From IMG/VR virus record IMGVR_UViG_3300036981_000255, positions 1-64,000 of that record: a stretch of DNA of 64,000 nucleotides; one strand, 5' to 3'. Origin of the DNA: a virus. Positions 6,212-13,721 of the stretch are shown one piece after another; the first letter of the stretch is position 1; each line of letters opens with the position of its first letter. The notes below the pieces were generated by a model that saw only the letters and a program-made list of their open reading frames with translations, was not told the origin of the DNA and searched no databases. The position numbers and the translations under genes were made by a program.

Positions 6212-9200
6212 TTAAGAAGAACAGCCGAAGCATTCAAATGGAGAATCCTTGGGTTTTTGTGGTAAATCAGTTGATTCTGTTACAGCTAACTTGTGATTAT
6301 TTTCTCGAATGTCTTTTGTTCGTGTGTAATACACACCAGTCTTCAAACCATTCTTCCAAGCAAACATCAATGCGCTTGAAATTTTACTGTATTTTGCGTC
6401 TGCATGATACACATTCAACGACTGTGATTGGTCAACATATTTATTGCGGATTGCTGATAATTCAAGCAACGTTTTCTGCGGAATCTCCCAAACATCTTTG
6501 TATCTGAAACGAATATCTTCTGGAATTTGGAAAATCTTTTGAATGCTGCCAGCATTTTTGATAAGTTCGTTTTTCATATTCTCATTCCAAAGACCCAATT
6601 CATCTAACTCGTTGATTAAATATTTGTTGATGATTACAAATTCCCCTTGACCTACTTTTCTTGTGAATAGATTTGAAGTTACAGGTTCAAACGACTCGAA
6701 AACACCCAAAAGAATTGCAGAAGAAGCCGTTGGCATTAAACCTACAAATAAGGAATTTAGAACAGCGATTGGTTTGCCATTTTCGCAAGGTGACCATCCA
6801 TCAATGTAGGTTAAACCTTGCTCATACGGACTACCATACCATGCAGGGTAAACTCTGCCTTGTTCCAACGACATTTTGTGGCTCTCCAAAAGAGCTGCTT
6901 TATAAATCGTTTGAAATATATCGTGATTCCATTGTTTTGCTTCTTCAGATTCAAATGATATTTTCTTTTTGGCAAAGAAATCCGCAAGTCCAGCGACTCC
7001 AATGGCTAAGGCTCTTTGGTCAAGTCCTGCGTTTTTTGACCAGTCATCTGACCATTTGTTTTTGTCAATGACAGCGTTCAACGCTCGAACCATAACGCTT
7101 GCGCTATGAGCGATGGTCTCCAAATTGTCATGTTCTGCGAGATTGATAGAACCGAGAGTGCATTGGGCTGTGTAATGTGGTTTGGATACTTGATATATTT
7201 CATTACAATTCCCTGTTAAAATTCCATTGAACATGCCTTTATGTTTTTTGGGTTCATTAAAACAATATGTATCGCTTAAAATTGGTTCTTTTTCAATATT
7301 TTGAATTTTTATAAATGTGTAAGCTTCTCTATTTGGTTGTTTAATGGTGTATTTGAGTCTATGACATTGCAAACCTAAATTATGTAATTTGTATAAAGAA
7401 TTGCCATTTATTAAAATTCTATATACTGTTTGGCAATCAAATAGTATGTTTTTTTCTTGATTCACGTTGTTAGATGGTAACAAATATTGACCAGCTTCTC
7501 TAGTTAATGTAACTTTTGAATACACACCCAATGTTTGCAGCATTAATTGTAAATCACTTAGAAATGGAATATTTACAGAAGCAATTTGTAAGCTTTGTGA
7601 ACCACAATTGTTTGTAACTGTTCCATCTGAATCTAATAAACCTGCCAACCAATCTAAACGGCTTTTAATAGAGTATTCTGAATTTGGAATAAAAAATTTA
7701 TCTTTCAAAACACGTGTATGACAATATTCTCTATCTTGTTTTTCTTGAGTTGACCATTCACCAATCAATGGCATTGTAAACAATGATTTCAATTCACGTT
7801 TTTGCCCATATAAATAAATTCTTTGACCACTATCCGTTAAACAACCATCGCCAGTGTAGAAACCATTTTCATACGCATATTCCAATTCTTTTTCTCCGTT
7901 GATTATTGGCAACTCATGTTTAATCAATTTATCACCAATTTGTAATTCGTTGGCTCTTTTTTCAATTAATTCGTATTTATTTTTTTTACTTTTTTGACCC
8001 TTATAACCAGTTTGCACATAAAACTTATGATATTCAGTACAAGTCAATTGGTGTCCAGAATCAGTTGTAATGTTTAACATCTGTTGATTTTCACCAGTCT
8101 TTTGGACAACTGTTTTTGAAAATTCTTCACCATTCCACACATTAACTTCTTGATTTTCTAACGTTTGAATTTCAATATATCCTTTATCTGTTAATATTTT
8201 AGTATTTGGCGCAACACACAAATTAGACTGCTTCACAACACCTATATTACGTTGCATGTTATTCTTATTTGCATTGTCTTTAAACATCACATAAGGCTTT
8301 CCGCTTTCAACTTGAGATTTGATAATAAAATCCCAAAGTTTTTTCGGTTCAATCGGTTGACCTAAACCTAAATCTACTGCTTTTTGATATTCTGCTTCAA
8401 ATTCTTTACCCCACAAATCGTGTAAAGGCTTGATTCCTGCCATTTCTAAATCATTCGGGCAGAACAGATGCCAAAGTTCATTAGATTGCAATTTTTCCAT
8501 GAATAAATCATTTATAACGACTGCTGTGAACAAATCTCTTGTTCTCATTTGTTCGTCACCTGTTGGCAAAGTCAGCTCAAGGAAATCAACAATGTCTTTA
8601 TGCCAAAGCGACAAATATAATGCACAACTTCCTGCTCTGCTACCTTGTTTGTAAAAACGCATTTTTGCTTGAACCATGTCAGCCAAACGAACTACGCCAC
8701 CTGCTTTTCCGTTGAAACTTTTCACATAAGATTGTTTGCTTCTGATTGGGTCAATCAATAAACCAATTCCAGAACCTTCTTTTGAAGCGTAAGCAATTTT
8801 TGTTAAAGTTTCTTCAATATCTTCAATCGTGTCACCTGCAAGCATCGTCAAATTGCAAGAAATTCCTGCGCCACGATTTTCAATACCCATATTTGTATAA
8901 ATGGGTGTGGCAAAGTTCATGCGTTTAGTCATGAGTTCCTCTAACATCAATTGACATTCATCTTCATCTGCTGATAAATAAGAAGCCACCCGATGATACA
9001 TACAAGATGGCAATTCTACTGGCACATTGTTAATTCTTTTGGAGTATTTTTCCAAAAACGTAGTGGCAGCAAAAAAATCGTAAGACATGTCAACTTCTGC
9101 CAAAGGTTTATCAATTAATTTCGATTGACGACTCATTAAAATTCTTCCGCCTAACAATGAATAATCTGGGTGATTTAAACATTTGTCAGCAGATTCAAAA

Positions 9201-9373
9201 GCTATAATTTCGTCAATTTTCGTAGATGACATTTTGTCTGTTATCAACGGTATCACATCTTGGAATAATTGTGCAGCATCAACCTTCAATCCTTTGGCTT
9301 GTGCTTTAATTCTATTGTAAATTTTGTTGGGCATGAACTCTTGGACAGAGCCATCATTTTTTGTTATTTTCAT
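6212..9373 (-). CDS. nrdA: ribonucleotide reductase, class I large subunit, with intein
   Basis: 1053 aa; about 716 aa remain after removing the 337-aa intein (residues 386-722). Reduces ribonucleoside diphosphates to deoxy forms for phage DNA synthesis, with the NrdB-like subunit encoded upstream. A short ATP-cone-like N-terminus (MKITKNDGSVQEFMPNKIYN) is followed by the first redox Cys (GISCNLTMLAGD, Cys173) and, after splicing, QSNLCNEIYQ, whose Cys723 corresponds to the thiyl-radical cysteine (E. coli C439). The C-terminal ECFGCSS is the external redox pair. MPTASSA, the substrate-binding motif, is also present. The intein interrupts directly before the radical Cys, so activity depends on splicing. 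nrdB is 278 nt upstream with one small gene between. Confidence 0.93.
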   Translation of the reverse strand: MKITKNDGSVQEFMPNKIYNRIKAQAKGLKVDAAQLFQDVIPLITDKMSSTKIDEIIAFESADKCLNHPDYSLLGGRILMSRQSKLIDKPLAEVDMSYDFFAATTFLEKYSKRINNVPVELPSCMYHRVASYLSADEDECQLMLEELMTKRMNFATPIYTNMGIENRGAGISCNLTMLAGDTIEDIEETLTKIAYASKEGSGIGLLIDPIRSKQSYVKSFNGKAGGVVRLADMVQAKMRFYKQGSRAGSCALYLSLWHKDIVDFLELTLPTGDEQMRTRDLFTAVVINDLFMEKLQSNELWHLFCPNDLEMAGIKPLHDLWGKEFEAEYQKAVDLGLGQPIEPKKLWDFIIKSQVESGKPYVMFKDNANKNNMQRNIGVVKQSNLCVAPNTKILTDKGYIEIQTLENQEVNVWNGEEFSKTVVQKTGENQQMLNITTDSGHQLTCTEYHKFYVQTGYKGQKSKKNKYELIEKRANELQIGDKLIKHELPIINGEKELEYAYENGFYTGDGCLTDSGQRIYLYGQKRELKSLFTMPLIGEWSTQEKQDREYCHTRVLKDKFFIPNSEYSIKSRLDWLAGLLDSDGTVTNNCGSQSLQIASVNIPFLSDLQLMLQTLGVYSKVTLTREAGQYLLPSNNVNQEKNILFDCQTVYRILINGNSLYKLHNLGLQCHRLKYTIKQPNREAYTFIKIQNIEKEPILSDTYCFNEPKKHKGMFNGILTGNCNEIYQVSKPHYTAQCTLGSINLAEHDNLETIAHSASVMVRALNAVIDKNKWSDDWSKNAGLDQRALAIGVAGLADFFAKKKISFESEEAKQWNHDIFQTIYKAALLESHKMSLEQGRVYPAWYGSPYEQGLTYIDGWSPCENGKPIAVLNSLFVGLMPTASSAILLGVFESFEPVTSNLFTRKVGQGEFVIINKYLINELDELGLWNENMKNELIKNAGSIQKIFQIPEDIRFRYKDVWEIPQKTLLELSAIRNKYVDQSQSLNVYHADAKYSKISSALMFAWKNGLKTGVYYTRTKDIRENNHKLAVTESTDLPQKPKDSPFECFGCSS
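7208..8218 (-). other. class 1 intein with LAGLIDADG endonuclease in NrdA
   Basis: Residues 386-722 of the precursor. Starts with Cys (CVAPNTKILTDKGYIEIQTL, block A), has block B-like TTDSGHQLTCTEYHKFYV, two LAGLIDADG-type motifs (GFYTGDGCL near 504-512 and DWLAGLLDSDGTV near 574-586), and ends NGILTGN before Cys+1. The residue before the terminal Asn is Gly rather than the usual His. Endonuclease acidic residues are present, so it may still be an active homing intein. Confidence 0.88.
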
Positions 9374-9388
9374 TATTTTATTGATTTT

Positions 9389-9604
9389 TTATTCTGAAAT
9401 AATTATTCCTTTACATTTATTACATTTATTATTGACATTTTCATAAACAGTTATCTTTCTCCGTTTTGAACATACACATAATTTGTTTGAATAACCGAAA
9501 ATGTTCAAAATTTGTTCAATTGCTACATTTTTGTCAATATTATCGTGGTCGTATTCAACAAGTATTTCTCTTAGTTCTCTGTTAATTAAGTCAAGTTGCG
9601 TCAT
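9389..9604 (-). CDS. small zinc-ribbon-like protein, 71 aa
   Basis: N-terminal helix (MTQLDLINRELREILVEYDH), then a possible zinc site CVC…CNKCKG near the C-terminus. Lies between nrdB and nrdA and probably shares their transcript. Function unknown; a redox or regulatory link to the reductase cannot be shown. Confidence 0.55.
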   Translation of the reverse strand: MTQLDLINRELREILVEYDHDNIDKNVAIEQILNIFGYSNKLCVCSKRRKITVYENVNNKCNKCKGIIISE

Positions 9605-9650
9605 AGTTAAAAGTCTTGTTTTAACAAGTTAAAAATCCTGTTTTGATAAA

Positions 9651-10604
9651 TCAAAAATCTTCGTCAAAAATGTTAGCGTTATTCGTTGGAATTTCAACCT
9701 TTGTATATTGACCAGAGCGTTGTTCAAAGAAATTGTTTTTTGCTAAAAGCCCTAGACGTGCCATATAATTCAAAGGATTATTCACATTGAAAGCCTTAGA
9801 TATTCCAAAATCGTTTAGAATTGTATCTGTAACAAATTGAACATATTGAATCATCATATCCTTTGTAAGACCTGACAATCCTTCTGGCATAGATTCTTCT
9901 ACAAATACCTTTTCAACTTCGTAACACTCTAAGATTATTTGTTGTATGTCTTTAGATGATAATTTAAAATCGTCTGAAATGTAGTTATTGTACAAATAAA
10001 CAGCAAAATTATAATGTGAAGTTTCATCACGAATAATCAATTCATTCATTGCGCCCAAGCCCTCCATCTTATTACGGCTTCTGAACCAAAATACACCTGC
10101 GAAAACTGATGAAAACGACAAACCTTCAACACAAGCAAAAGCAATCAATCGGTGGACTAATGATTGGTGGTCAAGCCATTTTTTTGCCCAAGATGCTTTT
10201 TTACTGACAGCTAAATTTGTGTCCATCGAATTGAAAAGGTCTTTTTTATCTTTCAAATCCGTGATATATGTGTCAATTAGCAAACTATACGCTTCTGCGT
10301 GAATTTGTTCAATGGCTATTTGGTTTCCATAGAAATATTGGGCTTCCATAATATCAACATTGTTGTAAAACATTGTGGCAATGTTGTCAATTACCAATCC
10401 ATCAGAAATTGTGAAAAACGCAAGAATATTTTTCAAATAAATTTGCTCATTTGGCAATAATTCATCATATTTGTCTTTGCTTAAATCTACGTCTTCTGCA
10501 AGCCAAGGTTGCTTTTTATTAACATTATAAAAGTCCCATAAATCTTGGTACAAAATTGGAAACAATGAATACCTTTTTTCAACTTCTTTTGTTTTGAAAT
10601 ACAT
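9651..10604 (-). CDS. nrdB: ribonucleotide reductase, class I small (beta) subunit
   Basis: 317 aa, slightly short for NrdB. Provides the radical-generating metal cofactor for NrdA. The ligand pattern is visible: Asp in FTISDGLVIDN, IEQIHAEAY with E-xx-H and the radical Tyr at the expected +4 spacing, Glu in ACVEGLSFSS, and RDETSH with E-xx-H. The C-terminus ends NIFDEDF, an acidic tail that could dock on NrdA. It is class I with the usual tyrosine, not a radical-lacking variant as far as the motifs show. Confidence 0.92.
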   Translation of the reverse strand: MYFKTKEVEKRYSLFPILYQDLWDFYNVNKKQPWLAEDVDLSKDKYDELLPNEQIYLKNILAFFTISDGLVIDNIATMFYNNVDIMEAQYFYGNQIAIEQIHAEAYSLLIDTYITDLKDKKDLFNSMDTNLAVSKKASWAKKWLDHQSLVHRLIAFACVEGLSFSSVFAGVFWFRSRNKMEGLGAMNELIIRDETSHYNFAVYLYNNYISDDFKLSSKDIQQIILECYEVEKVFVEESMPEGLSGLTKDMMIQYVQFVTDTILNDFGISKAFNVNNPLNYMARLGLLAKNNFFEQRSGQYTKVEIPTNNANIFDEDF

Positions 10605-10622
10605 TTGTTAGTTATTTGATGT

Positions 10623-10922
10623 TTAATTGTTGCAAGTATCACTTGCAACCAGAGTTTGATAATATTGTGATGTGCTGTTGTCGGAAATAGAATTGCAAAA
10701 AACTTCATAAGGTTTTTGTCCTTCTAAATAGTAATACGGTTGGATTATAGGCATATTGGGATTGTACGGAATTTCCTTTTGCAATGTGATGATTTGTAAA
10801 TTCGGTACAATTTTAAACTCTTTAAGTTCAGGCATTTTTGTCAAAAGGTCTACAATCTGTTCAACAGATACTTCATTAAGAATCTGGAGAGTTTTTTCTG
10901 TAAAGTTAATGTTAATGTTCAT
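10623..10922 (-). CDS. hypothetical protein, 99 aa
   Basis: N-terminal half resembles a small helical domain (ILNEVSVEQIVDLLTKMPEL), followed by a Pro/Tyr-rich segment (EIPYNPNMPIIQPYYYLEGQ). 18 nt upstream of nrdB. Function unknown. Confidence 0.55.
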   Translation of the reverse strand: MNININFTEKTLQILNEVSVEQIVDLLTKMPELKEFKIVPNLQIITLQKEIPYNPNMPIIQPYYYLEGQKPYEVFCNSISDNSTSQYYQTLVASDTCNN

Positions 10923-10946
10923 AGTTTATTGTTAATTATTTGTATG

Positions 10947-11402
10947 TTATTGCATCTGTTGAATATCTTCTTCTGTGTTAGGTACAAAGTCAAAAGAAAC
11001 AGTTTTAGAATAAACCCTTTGAGCTTTTGGAAAATTTACTGATGATATTGTTTCATCTTCATTGGATGTAGTATCAGACTTATCAACATTTTGAAAATAT
11101 TGAAACCATTTATCTTTAATCAGTTTAAAATCCTTTTCGCTGTCAAATGAAGTTTCAGATGCGTTTTTATTCAAATGTATATAGTTTGAAGATTCCCTTG
11201 AATTTTGCCAAAATCTATGGTCTTCATGATTTTCACATTGATAAACGCTGTTGCCGTCCATTACCAATAACATTTGATTGTCATCAGTGTACAAATCACT
11301 ATTACAGCAAGGACATTTTAGGTGGGATTTTTCTACCTTTGCGAATTTATTTTTCTTTAGATTTTCTATTAGTTCTGTCATTGTTTCTTTATTCTGTGTC
11401 AT
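10947..11402 (-). CDS. hypothetical zinc-finger-like protein, 151 aa
   Basis: Contains KCPCCNSDLY and, 28 residues later, YQCENHEDH, a likely treble-clef or ribbon-type metal site near the N-terminus. An alternative start is Met8. The rest is polar with no recognised domain. Confidence 0.55.
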   Translation of the reverse strand: MTQNKETMTELIENLKKNKFAKVEKSHLKCPCCNSDLYTDDNQMLLVMDGNSVYQCENHEDHRFWQNSRESSNYIHLNKNASETSFDSEKDFKLIKDKWFQYFQNVDKSDTTSNEDETISSVNFPKAQRVYSKTVSFDFVPNTEEDIQQMQ

Positions 11403-11523
11403 TAAAAGAGATAAGTTTCGATAAAATCGTTATTAAACAAATTGTGACCATTATTTCAAACCCTAAAAATTTATCTAAGGCACAAACACAGATTGCTATT
11501 GTGAGTAATTTTACAATATCCAT
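11389..11523 (-). CDS. small membrane protein, 44 aa
   Basis: MDIVKLLTIAICVCALDKFL followed by a second hydrophobic stretch FEIMVTICLITIL and a short tail ISFNDTE. Two predicted transmembrane helices. Overlaps the start of the next gene by 14 nt. Upstream, 11524-11701 holds no convincing gene. Confidence 0.4.
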   Translation of the reverse strand: MDIVKLLTIAICVCALDKFLGFEIMVTICLITILSKLISFNDTE

Positions 11524-11701
11524 CTTATTTTTCTTTTTATTTGTATGTTATTATAAGTATCGGTCAAATTTATTTTAAGGATATTGTTCAGATTTATTTT
11601 TTATAATTTCTGCTCTCATAATTTCATATATTTGGAGTAAGAAAAACACCCATCAACTTTACTGTGGTTGGGTAGTTTATTGAACGCATTTATCATAAGA
11701 C

Positions 11702-12115
11702 TTACAAGTTATAATATTCCTTTAATTCTGGTTCAAGATGTATATTCCCAATGACTTCACATTCATGCCAAGCGAAATCGCCATTGATATACCAAAGAAT
11801 TTCCGCTTGGAATTGCCAAATCTCTTTACCTTCGTTGTAAGATAAAAGTCCAATGCTTTCTCTTTCATTATCTGCGCTTTTTTGTCTACTATGATGATAT
11901 TTGAAAATATCACCCTCTTTCATTTCTTGACCATTCATGTCTTGTTGGTTGGTAGAACGTAATTTAGTTTTAGTTGCTAACTTTTGTTCATCGACCAGTT
12001 GGGACATTAAAAAATTTGCATGATTTTCAGCATCGTTACGAAAATTCGATGCAAAGGCGTGAAAACAACTATCGACTATTTTTAAAACGTCTGAAGATGT
12101 GTAATTATGTGTCAT
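11702..12115 (-). CDS. hypothetical protein, 137 aa
   Basis: Helical N-terminus (DVLKIVDSCFHAFASNFRND), then a beta-rich C-terminal half (EGDIFKYHHSRQKS, IWQFQAEILWYINGDFAWHE) that looks like a small barrel domain. No family assigned. Confidence 0.6.
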   Translation of the reverse strand: MTHNYTSSDVLKIVDSCFHAFASNFRNDAENHANFLMSQLVDEQKLATKTKLRSTNQQDMNGQEMKEGDIFKYHHSRQKSADNERESIGLLSYNEGKEIWQFQAEILWYINGDFAWHECEVIGNIHLEPELKEYYNL

Positions 12116-12162
12116 TTGTTTTTTATTTTAGTTAATACTTGTGTTGATTTCCAGCCCATAAT

Positions 12163-12327
12163 TTAAGAATTTTTAGTAATTTGGTTTATTTTTTCCTTTA
12201 ATCTTGTGTTGAAGAAATTATCCTTACCATGTGTTTTAGTTTCAATAATAGTTTCACCTAAATAGACGAATAGTTTATATTTGTCTTCTTCTGACATGTC
12301 TTTCACAATGTTTTGCAGATTTTCCAT
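12163..12327 (-). CDS. hypothetical protein, 54 aa
   Basis: The start MENLQNIVKDMSEEDKYKLF is chosen because it follows the upstream stop by 2 nt. Short, charged, helical. Unknown function. Confidence 0.45.
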   Translation of the reverse strand: MENLQNIVKDMSEEDKYKLFVYLGETIIETKTHGKDNFFNTRLKEKINQITKNS

Positions 12328-12329
12328 AA

Positions 12330-12635
12330 TTATTCGTTTTCTAAACAAGTGTCATCAAACACGAAGAAATCTTTATAACCTTCAAATGAAGTTATAGTCA
12401 AATGATTTGCCATTGATTTCAAAATGTCTTCTAAATCACCACAAGACATGTTTGGTAATTCTTTGGTGAATGTTCCTCCGAGCATTTGGAGATAGGGTAT
12501 TTTTTCAAAGATAGAATTTAATGTGTTTTCAACGTCTGTTGACATAAATGAGTCATAATTCTCTTGAAAGTCGTAAATTAATTCTTCGGCATGTTTTCGA
12601 GTGAAAACTTTTTTTGTTTCGGTTGCTGTGTTCAT
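12330..12635 (-). CDS. hypothetical protein, 101 aa
   Basis: Acidic helical protein (EELIYDFQENYDSFMSTDVE) with a C-terminal EGYKDFFVFDDTCLENE. Coupled to the 54-aa gene behind it. No family recognised. Confidence 0.55.
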   Translation of the reverse strand: MNTATETKKVFTRKHAEELIYDFQENYDSFMSTDVENTLNSIFEKIPYLQMLGGTFTKELPNMSCGDLEDILKSMANHLTITSFEGYKDFFVFDDTCLENE

Positions 12636-12706
12636 TGTCTATGTTATTTTTTTTGCTTGTGATATTAATGAAACGTCCTTTGATTTATTTTAGTTCCATT
12701 TGTTTC

Positions 12707-12746
12707 TAAAAAAGTCATTAGTTTTTAAAAAAAGTCATTAGTTTTT
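12707..12746. repeat. tandem 20-bp direct repeat at the end of the homing nuclease gene
   Basis: Two adjacent copies of TAAAAAAGTCATTAGTTTTT (one base longer in the second). The second copy contains the stop codon of the nuclease gene, so the repeat marks the downstream edge of that gene. Confidence 0.7.
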
Positions 12747-13718
12747 CAAGTGAAAATTCAAAAGAGAAATTATTTCTTCATCAGATAATGTATAGGGAAT
12801 TTCGATAAGATTAAAACCATTAGATTTTGCGAAAAGTCTTTTGATTTGGTCACGTTGCTGATTTAATTCAAATTTTTTCACTCCTCCAAATCTTTTAACT
12901 GGTTCGTAATGTTGAATTCCTTGATATTCTATAATAATCTCTGAATTTATTGTCAAATGTGTATTTTTATCCATAGGAATGTAAAAGTCAAATGCTAACC
13001 TTTTTTTGTTAACACATTTAGCGAATTTAGCTTGTTGTATATATTGAATTTGATTATCGTCTAACCAGTTTTTTATAAATAACTCTCCCTTTGAACTGAC
13101 GCAATTCCTACAACCATATTTTTTATATATATGATTTGCAAGTATTTGTTCAAAAATTGTGTGGCATTTATTACATATAATTTTTATTTTTACACGACTG
13201 TTTTTGTATTCTACTAATTTATAATCATATTTGTCTGCGCCATGCACCTTTTGGGCTTCATTTATAAAATTTATTAAAGATTTTTTACGAATTAAACTTA
13301 AATTGTTATGGCTACAAACTTTACAACCTTGTTTACTATTTAGATGATTATCAGGTGTTTGTTCAAATATAATTTGACACTTATTACATTTAATTTTTAC
13401 TTTAATTTTACTATTTTTATAATCAACTAAACTATAATCATATTTATCAATACCATGTGTGTTATGTGCTTCATTAATGAATTCATTTTTTGTTTTAGTG
13501 TAATAGGATGAAACACTATTAAACTTACAAATATTACAACTACTATTTCCACGTAAATGTGTATCTGGAATAACTTCAAAAACATGCTGACATTTTTTAC
13601 AAGTTAATTGTACTTTAGTTTTACAATTTATGTAATTAACGTCAGCGTATATAAAACTTTCAAATCCATATTTTTTTATTGATTTTGCTATGAAATCCTC
13701 TGCTGTTAATTTCTTCAT
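12738..13718 (-). CDS. free-standing homing-type endonuclease with three zinc-ribbon repeats
   Basis: 326 aa. Residues about 1-215 hold three copies of a module reading KYDYSLVDYKNSKIKVKI, then CNKC…FEQ…H…GC..C, each with two CxxC-type pairs, probably DNA-binding zinc ribbons. The C-terminal domain (about 220-326) carries LAFDFYIP, IIEYQGIQHYEP, FGGVKKF and NLIEIPY, the pattern of VSR/PD-(D/E)xK-like nucleases often found as phage homing enzymes. It lies 3 nt downstream of the intein-containing helicase gene, a common place for a homing nuclease that spreads with its neighbour. The target is not known. Confidence 0.8.
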   Translation of the reverse strand: MKKLTAEDFIAKSIKKYGFESFIYADVNYINCKTKVQLTCKKCQHVFEVIPDTHLRGNSSCNICKFNSVSSYYTKTKNEFINEAHNTHGIDKYDYSLVDYKNSKIKVKIKCNKCQIIFEQTPDNHLNSKQGCKVCSHNNLSLIRKKSLINFINEAQKVHGADKYDYKLVEYKNSRVKIKIICNKCHTIFEQILANHIYKKYGCRNCVSSKGELFIKNWLDDNQIQYIQQAKFAKCVNKKRLAFDFYIPMDKNTHLTINSEIIIEYQGIQHYEPVKRFGGVKKFELNQQRDQIKRLFAKSNGFNLIEIPYTLSDEEIISLLNFHLKN

Positions 13719-13721
13719 ATA

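Noticed and set aside
11524-11701. Two tiny minus-strand frames (26 and 14 codons) in the gap
   Set aside because: Too short and without motif, although their stop and start overlap; left as non-coding.
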